A stretch of 64,000 nucleotides of DNA from Progne subis subis (lineage: Eukaryota > Chordata > Aves > Passeriformes > Hirundinidae): contig JAKJHU010000036.1 of assembly GCA_022316685.1 (NCBI GenBank), positions 6,428,036-6,492,035 of the forward strand, written 5' to 3'. How positions within the stretch are numbered: the first letter of the stretch is position 1; each line of letters begins with the position of its first letter. Below, in pieces: positions 1-10,498 of this stretch. A program made the translations under genes and the position numbers. The notes below the pieces were generated by a model, which was not told where the DNA came from, searched no databases, and saw only the letters and a list, made by a program, of their open reading frames with translations.

Positions 1-140
1 ATCTCTGCCGTCGTTGCCCTGCACCACCTGTGCCTACTGCCGAGGTCGCGTGGGAGCCAAGGACCCACAGGATGGGATTAGCTGGCGCGGCCAGCTGTCC
101 GTACCTTTCCCCGCCGCGGTGCCTGAGCTAGCCTGGGTGA
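1..140. other. GC- and CpG-rich fragment at window edge, unclassified
   Basis: The first ~140 bases are strikingly GC- and CpG-rich (for example 'ggcgcggccagctg' and 'ccgccgcggtg') in a window that is otherwise AT-rich. The block is followed at about 155-215 by an A-rich tail made of CAA/CAACA units. The retained CpGs suggest either a CpG island or first exon cut by the window edge, or a young insertion with an A-rich 3' tail. A 64-codon frame from 14 crosses it but resembles nothing I know. It is truncated on the left, so its nature cannot be settled here. Confidence 0.35.
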
Positions 141-154
141 ATGTGGAGACCACT

Positions 155-230
155 GCAAAAGGCACCACAACATCAACACAACAACAAAAAACAACAAAAC
201 AACAATAAATGCCTATCAGCTAAAAAAAAA
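155..230. repeat. A-rich CAA/CAACA simple repeat
   Basis: A-rich stretch built of 'acaacaa' and 'aaaacaac' units directly after the GC-rich fragment, running into further A-rich sequence near 220-232. It may be the 3' tail of a retroposed element whose body lies to the left. Confidence 0.5.
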
Positions 231-733
231 GCAAGACATTATTCAAAAGTGCCTGATGTAGTGAATATTTTGAATAAGAAACAAACTCAGAGAGACAAAG
301 ATAATAGAAATGGTAAGTATTTATAAGCAGCTCTGCCTCTTCTTGTGCATATCATCATTAAGAATTCCTCTTTCCTAAGATTAGTTTCAACTGCTCAATG
401 ACTTTTTGAGTTCTAGTGACATCTGCATAATTTTCCCTTAGCCTGTTTGTGGCCTATGAGGCCTTTGAGTTTCTCAGTCTTCTCAGCAGTTTTTCAGCCC
501 CCTCTTAAAATTCAGATCTGCAAAATCCTGTAGTCTCTGGGACATTGTCTAAGTATACCTGGTTGCTTTCAAGGAGTGAGTTCCCTTTACAGAGATGATG
601 CAGAGATGATAGAGCCATTCTAATGCTTTTTATGACACATGCACTCTGAAAATCAGAAGGAAGAGCAAAAGATACCAAGACAATATAGGTCACAAAGATT
701 AATAAGGCAAAATAATATAAAATAATTTCAGAC
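231..733. other. Unique AT-rich DNA, no gene seen
   Basis: No reading frame with recognisable similarity and no repeat I can name. The short minus-strand frame at 505-693 looks like chance. Confidence 0.5.
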
Positions 734-739
734 TCTCTG

Positions 740-1128
740 TGTTACTTTAGTTTTTCTGAGTTTTTTATAGCCTTTTGAATTTTCATAAAATGGAGTCAGA
801 TCTTTTTAGTTACTATAGAATATTAAAAGCAGTTCTACCTTTTTCCCACACACGTAACATAAACAAATCCTTTGTTTTTCATTCTCTGTCCTTTTTTTGC
901 ATATTTCTAACCTGAAAACAATTGTAGCTGACAATTGGTCTGGCCACTGAGGCTGAGGGGTGGAAACCCCAAAAAGCCAATCTTCTGCTAGACCCACAAT
1001 TGTATAAAAAGTAAGAAATAAACAAAGAGGCTCTCTCCGTGCTGTCTCAGCTTTGAGCCGGATCGGAGGAACCTCTGCTCTGCGAAACCTCTTGTCTGCG
1101 TGTAGCTGCTTTGTGTGTCTCGGTAACA
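740..1128 (+). mobile_element. Solo LTR, plus orientation, 6-bp target duplication TCTCTG
   Basis: The element starts TGTTAC and ends GTAACA, a perfect 6-bp terminal inverted repeat with the canonical TG...CA ends. It is flanked by identical hexamers TCTCTG at 734-739 and 1129-1134. Inside are a TATA box (TATAAAA, 1003-1009) and a polyadenylation signal (AATAAA, 1017-1022). This close spacing also occurs in avian leukosis-type LTRs, where the signal sits just after the TATA box. The GC-richer R/U5-like part follows at about 1025-1128. There is no internal retroviral sequence, so this is a solo LTR left by LTR-LTR recombination. The 6-bp duplication favours class II (ERV-K-like). The T-rich left third (740-900) is less typical, so the left boundary rests mainly on the duplication and the inverted termini. 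Confidence 0.68.
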
Positions 1129-1134
1129 TCTCTG

Positions 1135-4100
1135 TGATTTTTGTTTTGAACATGATGGACTAAAAGAGATTTCAAAAACCAGATGTGCACTTTTAAAGAA
1201 ATCACTCTACAAATATTTTCTTTACATTTTAACATAGACTTAAATGTTGTCACGTAATTTTTTTTTTTTTCCTCCACTTGTCTTGCTTGGTAACATCCAT
1301 TAATAATTTCACCTGTTCCAAAAAATATTTAGAATAATTTTCTTTTATGTTTTCCTAAACACTTGTCTTGAAGTCTCTTCAAAGCTCTTTCAAACTTTTA
1401 GATGAAAGCAGGTGATTGTACATGCAGTACTTTATGTTCAAATACCATATATTCCTTTAAGTATTGTATCCTGTAGTGCCGTATTCTGGGAATGCTTTTG
1501 CTAAGCAGTCTTCAAAGCTGTTGCACAACATACAGTGTGTGGGGTATTTTATTGGTTTTGACAAGTATTACATATGCCCAGAAATAAATTGGGAAAAGTT
1601 TGGTTTTAAAACAAAAACAAACAAACAAAAAACCCCAAACAAAACAAAAAAATCAGATAGGAATTGGTGAGAGCTTGGACTACAATATAGGGGGCTTTTC
1701 CAAAAGGTAGAAAATAGTTCATTGGTGAAATGTTAACACATTTTATTTTGATAATTCAAAAAGAAAGTCTTCTCCTTTCAAAACACACTGTTTATTAAAA
1801 AAAAAACCAAACAAACAAACAAAAAAAAAAAAAACCCAAAAAAACACCAATAGGTTTATATTAATTATTTTTGAATGTTTAATTCAAAAAGCATTAGTGC
1901 ATTTAACCCAAGATTACCTGAATTGACTCCAAATTAATATTACTCTGTTGGTTTGGTTTTGTTTTTGAAGATAAGCCTACTGTTTATATTGAACTTCCTA
2001 AATCTTAGTCAAAAACCAATAGAGAGAAAACATCAGCCATGATGACTATGGATCAAAATTTAATACTTTTTTCCTAGTATTATTTAGGATCCAAGGACAA
2101 AATATTATGGGGAAATTCATAGCATCCACTTGCTCTGGCCTGTTTGCTTGGTGGGAGATTTTTTGTTTTGTTTATTTTTGTTTTGTTTTGTTGGGGTTTT
2201 TTATGGATAGTAGGTAGAGGGATTGCTTGGCCCTACTATTGACCTAATCAGAAATACCCTTTGATGCTAATGGTGAGGTCCCTTAATGGAGTTATCTTCA
2301 TGTTTAAAATACCTAAGGCTCGAGGAGATACAGTCTTAAATCCCAGTAGGACTGAATCAATCTTTAACCTTCAAAGCCGTATTGATCAAATGGTCTTGTG
2401 TGATGTTTGGTTTAAACCTTTGAAATGGCAGTCCTTTCTGTTTGATTTGGAAAATTAAGTTACAGTGGCCTTATTTTTGAAGGAAAGGAGTTGCTTTTGT
2501 GAATATTATCAACAGGCTTTCCAATATTATGTAGTGGGAAATGTGTTTGAAAAATTCCTTGGAACAGAAGACCCTCAATTGAATATAAAATATTATTTCT
2601 GTGTATTTCTATAAACTTCCCAATGAACTAATATCCTGGAGTTCAGATGAACTAACAAAAAAAAAAGAGACATATTTGATAGAAGAATCACGGCTTTTGT
2701 TTACAGACAATATTTTTATTATATTTGTTAATCTACTAAGCACAGAGGTAGATGAAATTCAGAAAGATTTGTGAAGTAGGAAGAGATTTTGTAGAAGAAA
2801 ATGTTCACCAGCCAAATACATGCATTTTGACAGGTGATACTTTGCAATTCATCTTGCCTGTGTTCAGACATACTGTTTCTGAATTGTAATAGTATTTTAA
2901 AATTTTTATCACAAAACCACTTACAAAACTAAATGACTGAATATGAAATAAATCCATGAAATTTAATAGTTCCAGGCCCCTGTGAATCTGGAATTTGTTG
3001 GAAATCATTCCTCTTTGGATCTTTTTTTTAACAGTAATTAAGGAACTTAAAATATATGAATTTAAAAAGTCTTCCTTTTTATAAGTTGTCAGTTTAAAGG
3101 CAAATTATTTGAGGAATCACATAAATGTATGAGTTAAATATTTATCAGATTAAAATGCAGTATTAATTTTATAAGCATTACATATTGAATAAGGGTTTAG
3201 GAAGATTAGTTACCTGCATTGAGGGCTTCCAGGCAGATTATGTTTCACATTTTTTCTAACGTTAATATAAATTCTTTGTATCTGCTATCAAATTAATATA
3301 TTTGAGTCAATTAGAGGATTCTTCTGCTAAAGCAAACTGAAAATATTTGCAATCCATTCTTATTTCTTATCAGCAGCATTCTGTGTAGTCCCTCAAGCAG
3401 ACAACCTCTAGTACAATACCATCTGATGCGGTCATTAAATCCTCAGCGTCAGGTTTCTGTAGCAACAGCAGAGCTGTCCCTGCTTCACTGTCTGCATCTG
3501 AAACCCAATCTGGAACAAAACCAGTTAATCTTATGCTGTTTTTCTACATTTATTTGACAGCTCTCATCAGAGACCTTCTGTAGCTGGAAATAAGTGGTAA
3601 GTAGCAGTTAAAGTTTGTGATTATTAAATTGTAGGGCTGTATTGTAGTTGTTGATGTACATGCACACCAGATGGTGGCCTGCTGTTTCATCACCAGATTA
3701 GAAGGATAAAGTCTGGGCTATATGTAGGCCCACACAACAGCTTAAGAGTTTATTTTGTAATGCATAATAGCTTTTAGTATTTATTTAAAATAGCAAATAT
3801 TGAAAAGCTTTACTTTGATTTGATTATATGTTTGATAGGATGGGCATATTCCAAAGGTGTTTAAAGTTAGTTTGATGTTACTGTTTTCACACTGCTATTC
3901 CTCTCCAGGCCAATGATAGTAAACCATACACAGGTTACATTGAACTTACTTAGTTTAGGAGTTAGTGTTCACAGAACAGACAACTGTCTTTGACTCAAAA
4001 TATACAATGGTAATTAAAAACTGTGACCAGAAATAATGTATGGCTTTTTTACAGAAAAAATGCAAAATGTTTCTGAAGGAAATTTAGAAATTGAATGTTT

Positions 4101-7100
4101 GTACTTATTAGCATATTCTAAATAAAAGTTTTTCTATGTTCACTAAAATCAAAGAAAGTGTCTTTCAAAAATTTTTTTTTTTTTCATTTCTAAGGCAGAC
4201 AAATTTTCTGAAAGACATTAGAAAGTGCAGTCAACTAGCACGGAGAGTTTCCAGATCAGAGGAGTTTGGGGTTTCATTTTACTATTTATCTATTCTTTTT
4301 CATATTTTTATAATCTTGTTGCAATGCATGACTACAAAACATACATGATTGTTTTAAGGAATTTTACTTAGATACAGTATCCATTTTATGTCAGCAATAT
4401 CTATTCAAATATTTTTGATACATTTTTAAAAACATCCACGTAAAGCATGAACTACTGTAATTTCTTGGTGTACAAAATTTGATTTGGTAAGTGTGAGAGC
4501 TATGACATAGGTTGAATCAAACAGCTGCTACTGTGCTTTTATTTCTCAAGTTAAACCAAGACGTTGGTTTAAGAAGATTTGAAAGTAAAAGACAACATAG
4601 ATATAGTAAGCATTTTTGTTTATACACATATATATGTGTTTAGTAATATTTTATATAGATGGGAGCTCTCTGAGACAAATATTGGACCAAGTATCAAGAA
4701 CTTTCAGAGAATCAATATTTTGCCTTTTTTTTGGAGGCATCTCTCGACATGACTTTATTTATTTGTTTTGTACTAAAATAATAACCACTATGAGTTAGAC
4801 TAATCTTTATATAACCATGAATATAATTTAAATTGTAACTATAATTTCATGTTCAATTTTTATGTTTTTTGCTAAATAATTCTGCTGACAAGAAAGAAGT
4901 CTTTGAGAAATTTCATTAACATTCAATATTCATCTAGTTCAGGGTTAAACCTCTTTCCTGAAGAAATTAGGAAAATCATGGTGTTTTTCCAAGGGCCTTT
5001 TCCAACTAATGTCAGTGGTAGCAGCTTTTGCTAAAGAATGGCATAAGAGAGAAGATAATCACATGAAAAGCATGTAAATATTTAATGAAAATATGTTTAG
5101 AAGATAGGATATTGTTTTAATATGACATATTTTAAATGTTTTAAACATAAGACACATGCTTCTTCTTTATTCATGGTGGCATTTTTGGTTCATAGAAGTG
5201 CACAACCAAAATACCACTTAATTTTTTACACATCTATTAAGAGAAGCAATATGAAACCGCTAGGTAAGTTTATGAAGCTGTGGTGTCTACTTAGCACATT
5301 TTCCAGCACGAAAGAAAGTAGGAAATAAGCAGGCCCTTGACTACAGTGTTACACTGGCAGTAGCATTGAACAGATTTGAGGATGAACAGGGAATGGAAAA
5401 AATACATACTTGTCAGATCTTTGGCATGGATCACTCTTCTGCAATAATATGAAGATGGATATGGAAGAGTGGCAAAACACCCACATCACAAAAATCCTCA
5501 CATCTTGACCACACAGAGGTGGAATACATAAAAATGAAACACTGTGCTAAGTAACCCAAAGTAGTAAAGTTGTCTGTGTGTCCTCTCAGCGTAGGACAGC
5601 ACTCTGGATGCAGCAGCTTCAGCAGAACGAGTGGTAGAACTCAGGCCACAGTTAATCAACCCTCATTGTTTTAATAAATTTTTCTTCCTCCAAAAGGCAG
5701 TTGGCAATTTTCTATTATAGCAGTGATGTTTCTGCAAAATAAGCAATGTTTTACTAAGAATATTTGAAAATAATTTTATAACTTTTCTTTTAATAAAATA
5801 ATTGCTAGAGCTGTCTAAGTGCCTAGTCAGGCCTTGAATCATTTTACTGTAAATATAAAACAATTGATCCAGTTAAATAAAGTATTTCTGGTGAAACAAT
5901 TTTGCCCATAGGAACATGATTGGATATTTAAGGCAAGATGAAAACATAATTTGTTCTTTTCATCATTAGTATACTGCTTGGTCTGTATCTTAATTTTGCC
6001 TGTCTTGTTGATATTAATCTTGATTATTTAGCTATTTTAGTTATTTTAATTTATTTTCATTTATTAGTTTATTTATAGTTTTTTTGTTTGGTTTGGTTTT
6101 AGTTTATAGACAAGCAATCCAACTAAAAAAGAATTACAAGCAAATTTTAAGAAATTATGAATGCATTTGAGAAATTTGGAATAATTTTCTTCCTGTATAC
6201 ACTTATGTTGCAGAAAATGTGTGGCTATTTGCACACAGGTTCATCTACTTTTATACACATTCTTAAATAATACCAGTGAGCTTTTCCATGAATGGGGAAG
6301 AAATAGGCAGGCTGTGATATTTACCTTTTTAAAAAAGACATCCTCTTTGTGAAAATGCTATATAATGAATGTTAAAAATTAGATAGTATGATATTCAGCA
6401 AACATAAACCTAAATATTTTTTGTTCCCAGAACCATTTGGGAGAGTTGATTTTCTTTCTCGTATCATACATTGTCTTGACTTGTGGTTTCTAATATTATT
6501 TTTAATAAACATTTGGTAGATAAAGAGAAGATCTGTAAGAAAATTAGATTTATTGTAGAAGGAACATGCCGACAGACACTGACTGTGATACATGCTGTAA
6601 TATGAGGATTTCATGTCTATACGGAAGCATTTTGTTTCTATCTCCCAATCCTGTCAATCTTGTTTCCCTTTTCTTGTGCCAGTCAAATAAATCATGTTTG
6701 AACTCCAGATTCCAGAGGCTTATTTAGCTGAGGAGAGTTAATAGAGATAGAAAAACAATGTCATCGTTTTCACAAACCAAAGCCACTTCTAAGGAAAACA
6801 AATTTATGATGAAGTGAAATATAAAATAACATTTCTATACAGAATTGCAAGCTTTTAGTCATTTTGTATAAACCCCACATTTTTATGAAGTTAACAAATC
6901 AAATGGACAGATGATCAATGTCAAATCCACTGGAAATCTGCCTGTGCAAATGGAATGCCAGATTAGATAATAATCTGTCATTCAAAGTGCTGATGACCAT
7001 GTGTATATTGCAAAACATGCCTCAGACAAGAATTGTAGTAAAAGTCACCTTCATCCTAAAATGACTTTAGCGTAAATTTTACACTAAAGCGTGAAAGATA

Positions 7101-7684
7101 CTTAAGGTTAATAAAGATTTCCAAGTTCTACAATGAAGAAGCTATTATTGGCTATAAATATATCTTGAACATTGACTTTCTGGATTGGTCCAATCATTGC
7201 AACCAATATAAATGATAATAATTATTTATTAAACTAAAAGATACAAAGATTTTTTTTTTTTTGTGAACAAAATTAATTGATGAAGGTTGTAAAATACCTT
7301 GGCATACTTTACATTACCAAGACGCTGCTGTGTTTGTAGGACTCTTCTGATCCTCCAATATTTTACTAGCTTTCCTACTTTTGTATGACTCCCAGAGAGT
7401 GTGTTCTTTCGGAAATCTTCCTTTGGAAGATGCTAGCTGCCATTATTTTATGTATCAATACAACAGGGTTTGAATAGGGTAATTATGCTGTGCAGCCTGT
7501 AACCAGTGGTTGTGGAAAGCTGCTCACACAAGTAAGAGGCTGCAAGGTATGGCCTCTTTTTTTCATTCATTAAATACCAGTTGCTTCACAGAGTGGATGA
7601 TTCTTGCACATCTAACAGGATACAGACAGATCACTGCCAGCGCATACTATCGCTCCAAGACAAAGGAATCAAGTAGACTCTATT
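1135..7684. other. Long AT-rich unique stretch without genes
   Basis: About 6.5 kb with no coding region or named repeat. The open frames are under 82 codons, scattered on both strands and unlike known proteins. Low-complexity tracts occur at 1610-1660 and 1797-1850 (A-rich with CAAA units), 2159-2205 (T/G-rich TTTTG units), 4171-4185 (T run) and 7250-7262 (T run). The segment 3430-3545 is somewhat GC-richer without recognisable identity. Confidence 0.55.
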
Positions 7685-7716
7685 AAAAAAACAAACAAAC
7701 AAACAAACAAACAAAA
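7685..7716. repeat. (CAAA)n microsatellite
   Basis: About six tandem ACAA units preceded by an A run. Similar CAAA arrays recur across the window. They are probably independent expansions from A-rich sequence. Confidence 0.85.
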
Positions 7717-8205
7717 AACCACCCAAGCAAGAACAACAAAACAACCAAAAAGGAACTAAGTGTGAAGTGTGAAACAAGAGTCAAGTATCTTAGCTTTCAT
7801 ATAAGAGGGAACTTAAGAGGTCTGGAAGATTTTAAAGTGACAAGTGAAAGGATTGATAATAAGTTCCTCAAAGATAGGCAGTAATTTCGAAACTGTGGAG
7901 CGGTTTCTCTTCTATAGTCAAGAAATTAGCATGGCAGAAGTCTTCTGCTTCCTGAAAGGTCTAAGCTACTTCTTTAAGTTTCTTCAGAAGGGCCTTAGCC
8001 TTAAATTTACACCGTTATGCCTTTCTCTTCTTGCTTCCTCAATGGAGCATATGTATTTTATAAAATTTGTTAGCTTCATGAAAATACTCAGAAAACCTCA
8101 AATCCTAGTATTTAAAGAACTTTACAAGGATGCAGAAAATTCAGAAAACACCCAAGCTACTGAAGTTAAAAAGCTACATTTCATCCTTCGTAAAGTAACA
8201 TCTAC
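7717..8205 (+). other. Unique DNA with the left part of a 209-codon open frame
   Basis: No named repeat. A plus-strand open frame starts at 7844, stays open for 120 codons in this unique DNA, then crosses into the antisense LTR at 8206 and ends at 8473. The predicted protein shows no domain I recognise. Its last ~90 codons are simply LTR sequence read backwards, which argues for chance. If it is part of a transcript, the LTR would supply the 3' end of the frame. Confidence 0.3.
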
Positions 8206-8556
8206 TGTGGTATTTCTTTATGAGACCAGACGACCATCGATGGCAAAAGAAAAGAGTCTGCTCTCTCTCACTGGTTGGGATATAACAGCTTTATTCTGGA
8301 GTCCTTTCCCCATGGACGCTGGTGCCAGAGAGACCAAGATCCCTGCCCGTGCCAGGGCTTTTCCCCCAGGAGGCAGGGCCCAGAGGCAGGGCCAAGCCAC
8401 GGCCCAATCAGGGATAAAGTGGGAGTGGAACAGAGTTGGGTTACATTCCAGTGTGGGGGATGGGGACTGCTGAGCATAGACAGACCACGTGATACAGGGC
8501 AAAAACATTACAAATCCTATGAAACACAATATAAACCCAATTAATGCATTACAACA
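8206..8556 (-). mobile_element. Solo LTR of the ERV-K-like family, antisense
   Basis: On the plus strand it begins TGTGGTATTTC and ends ACAACA. It aligns along its length with the LTRs of the provirus at 9271-12537 and with the LTR at 28574. Shared blocks include 'gacgaccatcgatggcaaaa', the 'ggttgggata..acagctttatt' polyadenylation region (TTTATT at 8290-8295, AATAAA on the minus strand), the 'gcttttcccccaggaggcag' block, 'tgggttacattccagtgtgg' and the end 'cccaattaatgcattacaaca'. No clean 6-bp duplication is visible: the left flank is ATCTAC and the right is TTACAA. The right junction contains a tandem 'attacaac', so slippage may have blurred the end. No internal viral sequence is attached. 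Confidence 0.8.
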
Positions 8557-9264
8557 TTACAACCTTGCAAATTTTGAAGTAGAAATTATATACTCAGTCT
8601 TAAAATGGACAAAATTATGGGTGTCTCTTGGGGAGAAAAAAAAAAATTGCTATCATTCACATAAATAAAGAAAACTAAATAAAAGGTCAGTGTTTTATTT
8701 TCTTTTTGTTTATATAAAATTATTTCTCCAATCCCTTTAAACCTATGTTAAGCACATTAGACAAATTCTCCTCCAGTCTTATTTAACTACATATTTTACC
8801 AGGAAACTTAAAATTTTCATTAATACAATGTTTGTGAATTGCTTAAATCTCTAAGTAATTTTATTTCTTCAGACTGTCAATGAAATTAGTTTTGATACTA
8901 TGATTTGCAAAATTCTGTTGGCAAACTGTACTGGACGGTAGTGTAAACTTGACATCAATGCTTGTATTACCAAATTATTATGCATTTAATTTTTATATTT
9001 TCACACCATTATGTTTGAAAGTGCTTGTGATTGTTTAATAATATGTGTAAATAAATAGATATGATCGTACAAATGTTACAGAAAAAATGGGATACTTTAA
9101 AATAAAAAATTCTTATTCAAAATAAATCTTTCCAATGTGGAATTTAAATGGAAGCAGATAACACCTCAAATGACAATAAAACAAAGAAAATAGTTACGAG
9201 GATACGTATTTGTGAGAGCAATTATATAATGTCATTTATGCTGAACACAGGAAAGGGAGTTGAT
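8557..9264. other. Unique AT-rich spacer between LTR and provirus
   Basis: About 700 bases of AT-rich DNA between the solo LTR and the provirus. No retroviral similarity was seen, so the two LTR structures appear to be separate insertions rather than one rearranged provirus. Confidence 0.5.
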
Positions 9265-9270
9265 GAGAAT

Positions 9271-9639
9271 TGTAGTAATTCCCCACAAGACTTGACGACC
9301 ACCAATGGCAAAATTAAGAAAGTCTGCTCTCTGGCTTCGGGTGGGATTTTACAGCTTTTATTCTCAAGTCCTGCCCTGCTTTGCTGGACTGTCCCAATGA
9401 CTCGTTGGTGCCAGAGAGACCTCACCCCTCCCCTGTCGTGGCTTTTCCCCCAGGGGGCAGGGCCCAGAGGCAGGGCCCAGAGGCACCACCCAATAAGGGA
9501 AGAGCAGGAGGGAACAGGGCTGGGTTACATTTCAGTGTGGGGGATGGACACTGCTGGGCAAGGACAGATCATAGGACAGATACATAGAAAAAACATTACA
9601 AATCTGATGAAATATAAACCAAATTAATGCATTACAACA
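9271..9639 (-). mobile_element. 3' LTR of the provirus
   Basis: 369 bp, TG...CA ends, plus-strand left end 'tgtagtaattcccc' and right end 'gcattacaaca'. The minus-strand polyadenylation signal AATAAAA lies at 9356-9362. It is longer than the 5' LTR because 'ggcccagaggca' is tandemly duplicated around 9460-9484. Confidence 0.92.
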
Positions 9640-9647
9640 TTTCCCTT
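9640..9647 (-). other. Short polypurine tract next to the 3' LTR
   Basis: On the minus strand AAGGGAAA lies directly before the LTR start TGTTGTAATG. This is where a retroviral plus-strand primer tract is expected. It is short, perhaps eroded. Confidence 0.6.
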
Positions 9648-9787
9648 ATTAAATTAAGAAGGAGGAAGGCTCGGTTCATGGGAGATGCTCAGAGTTTGGA
9701 CCCTGAGTACCTTTAAAGTTGCAAAATATAAATGACCTTTAGTGCAAACAAATTGTCTAGAAAAACACTGTCAAGGAATAATGATAA
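9648..9787 (-). other. Residual 3' internal region of the provirus
   Basis: About 140 bases between the integrase remnant and the polypurine tract. No envelope similarity or long frame. It probably joins the far 3' end of the element to the end of pol after loss of env. Confidence 0.5.
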
Positions 9788-10498
9788 TTAGAAGGAGAAG
9801 GTTCGGAGCTTTCTCCTCCTCCAGGCAGCACTGGCCACTTGTGGGCCCTCTGCAGGGGGTTTTGCAGTTTTGGGGATGAAAGGTTTCACCCACTCAGCTG
9901 GCACCCACTTGAGATCTGGGGAAATGGACACATAGACGTACCCACGACCCCAGGTGACCTGATCATGAGGACTTTTTTTTTCTCTGGTCACTGGATCCTT
10001 TACTATCATATCTGGTGACTTTTGCTGAAAGGCAGAACTGGTTAAAGCAGGATTATTTAGTTTAACATTTACATTTTCTAATTTTTTTAAAAAATTCCTT
10101 TTGGACCTTTGAGACCTCCCTCCCCCATTGTCGTGAAAGTCCAGAAATTGCTTCTTTAAAGGGCATTGAGATGCCCAATGTCCAGCCTGATCGCACAGGA
10201 GACATGATGTTCTTCTCTTGGGCAGTGGCCATGGCACAGGTACAGGAGGCACGGTGTCTGCAGCAGCAGCTTTTTGTGGTGGCTTGACTCTGGAACTGTG
10301 GTTTTGATAAGCTTTTATGAAAGGAATCTTCCTGGCAAACACCTGAAGCATGTCATGTAAAGTTGAAGCCGGTTCTCTAGAGAGGCTGAGGATAGCTGCC
10401 TTGCAATGTTCGTCTGCATCGGCCAGAGCCATCACCCCCAGGACCTGTTCCCGGGGTCCTTCATTCTTAACCTGTAACTCGATAGCTGGGTTAACCAC
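9788..10498 (-). pseudogene. Fused gag 3' end and integrase C-terminal domain (ERV)
   Basis: An uninterrupted 236-codon minus-strand frame. Residues ~1-60 resemble the C-terminal part of a betaretroviral capsid, including a helix-rich 'ADADEHCKAAILSLS' block. Next come a proline-rich linker and one CCHC zinc knuckle (C99, C102, H107, C112; spacing CX2CX4HX4C). Most betaretroviral nucleocapsids have two knuckles, so the first is missing. Residues ~163-210 match the DNA-binding C-terminal domain of integrase: 'VKDPVTRE', 'WGRGYVYVS' and 'WVPAEWVKPFIPK' are its typical blocks. The gag-pol junction lies between residues ~120 and 162 (about 10013-10140). Everything from protease to the integrase core is deleted, yet the frame stays open. 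The start ATG at 10498 is only the first ATG after a frameshift, not a real start. Confidence 0.85.

Noticed and set aside
4930..5010. Possible CR1 3' end ('ccaagggccttttccaacta')
   Set aside because: Only a short match to the ttccaacc box, with no terminal repeat and no upstream CR1 similarity.
8218..8544. Overlapping open frames of 69-103 codons on both strands around 8218-8544
   Set aside because: They lie wholly or mostly in the solo LTR, which is GC-rich and so poor in stop codons. No gag, pol or env similarity.
9148..9627. 159-codon plus-strand frame
   Set aside because: It reads the 3' LTR antisense after a short unique part. No domain, and it is a shadow of the provirus.
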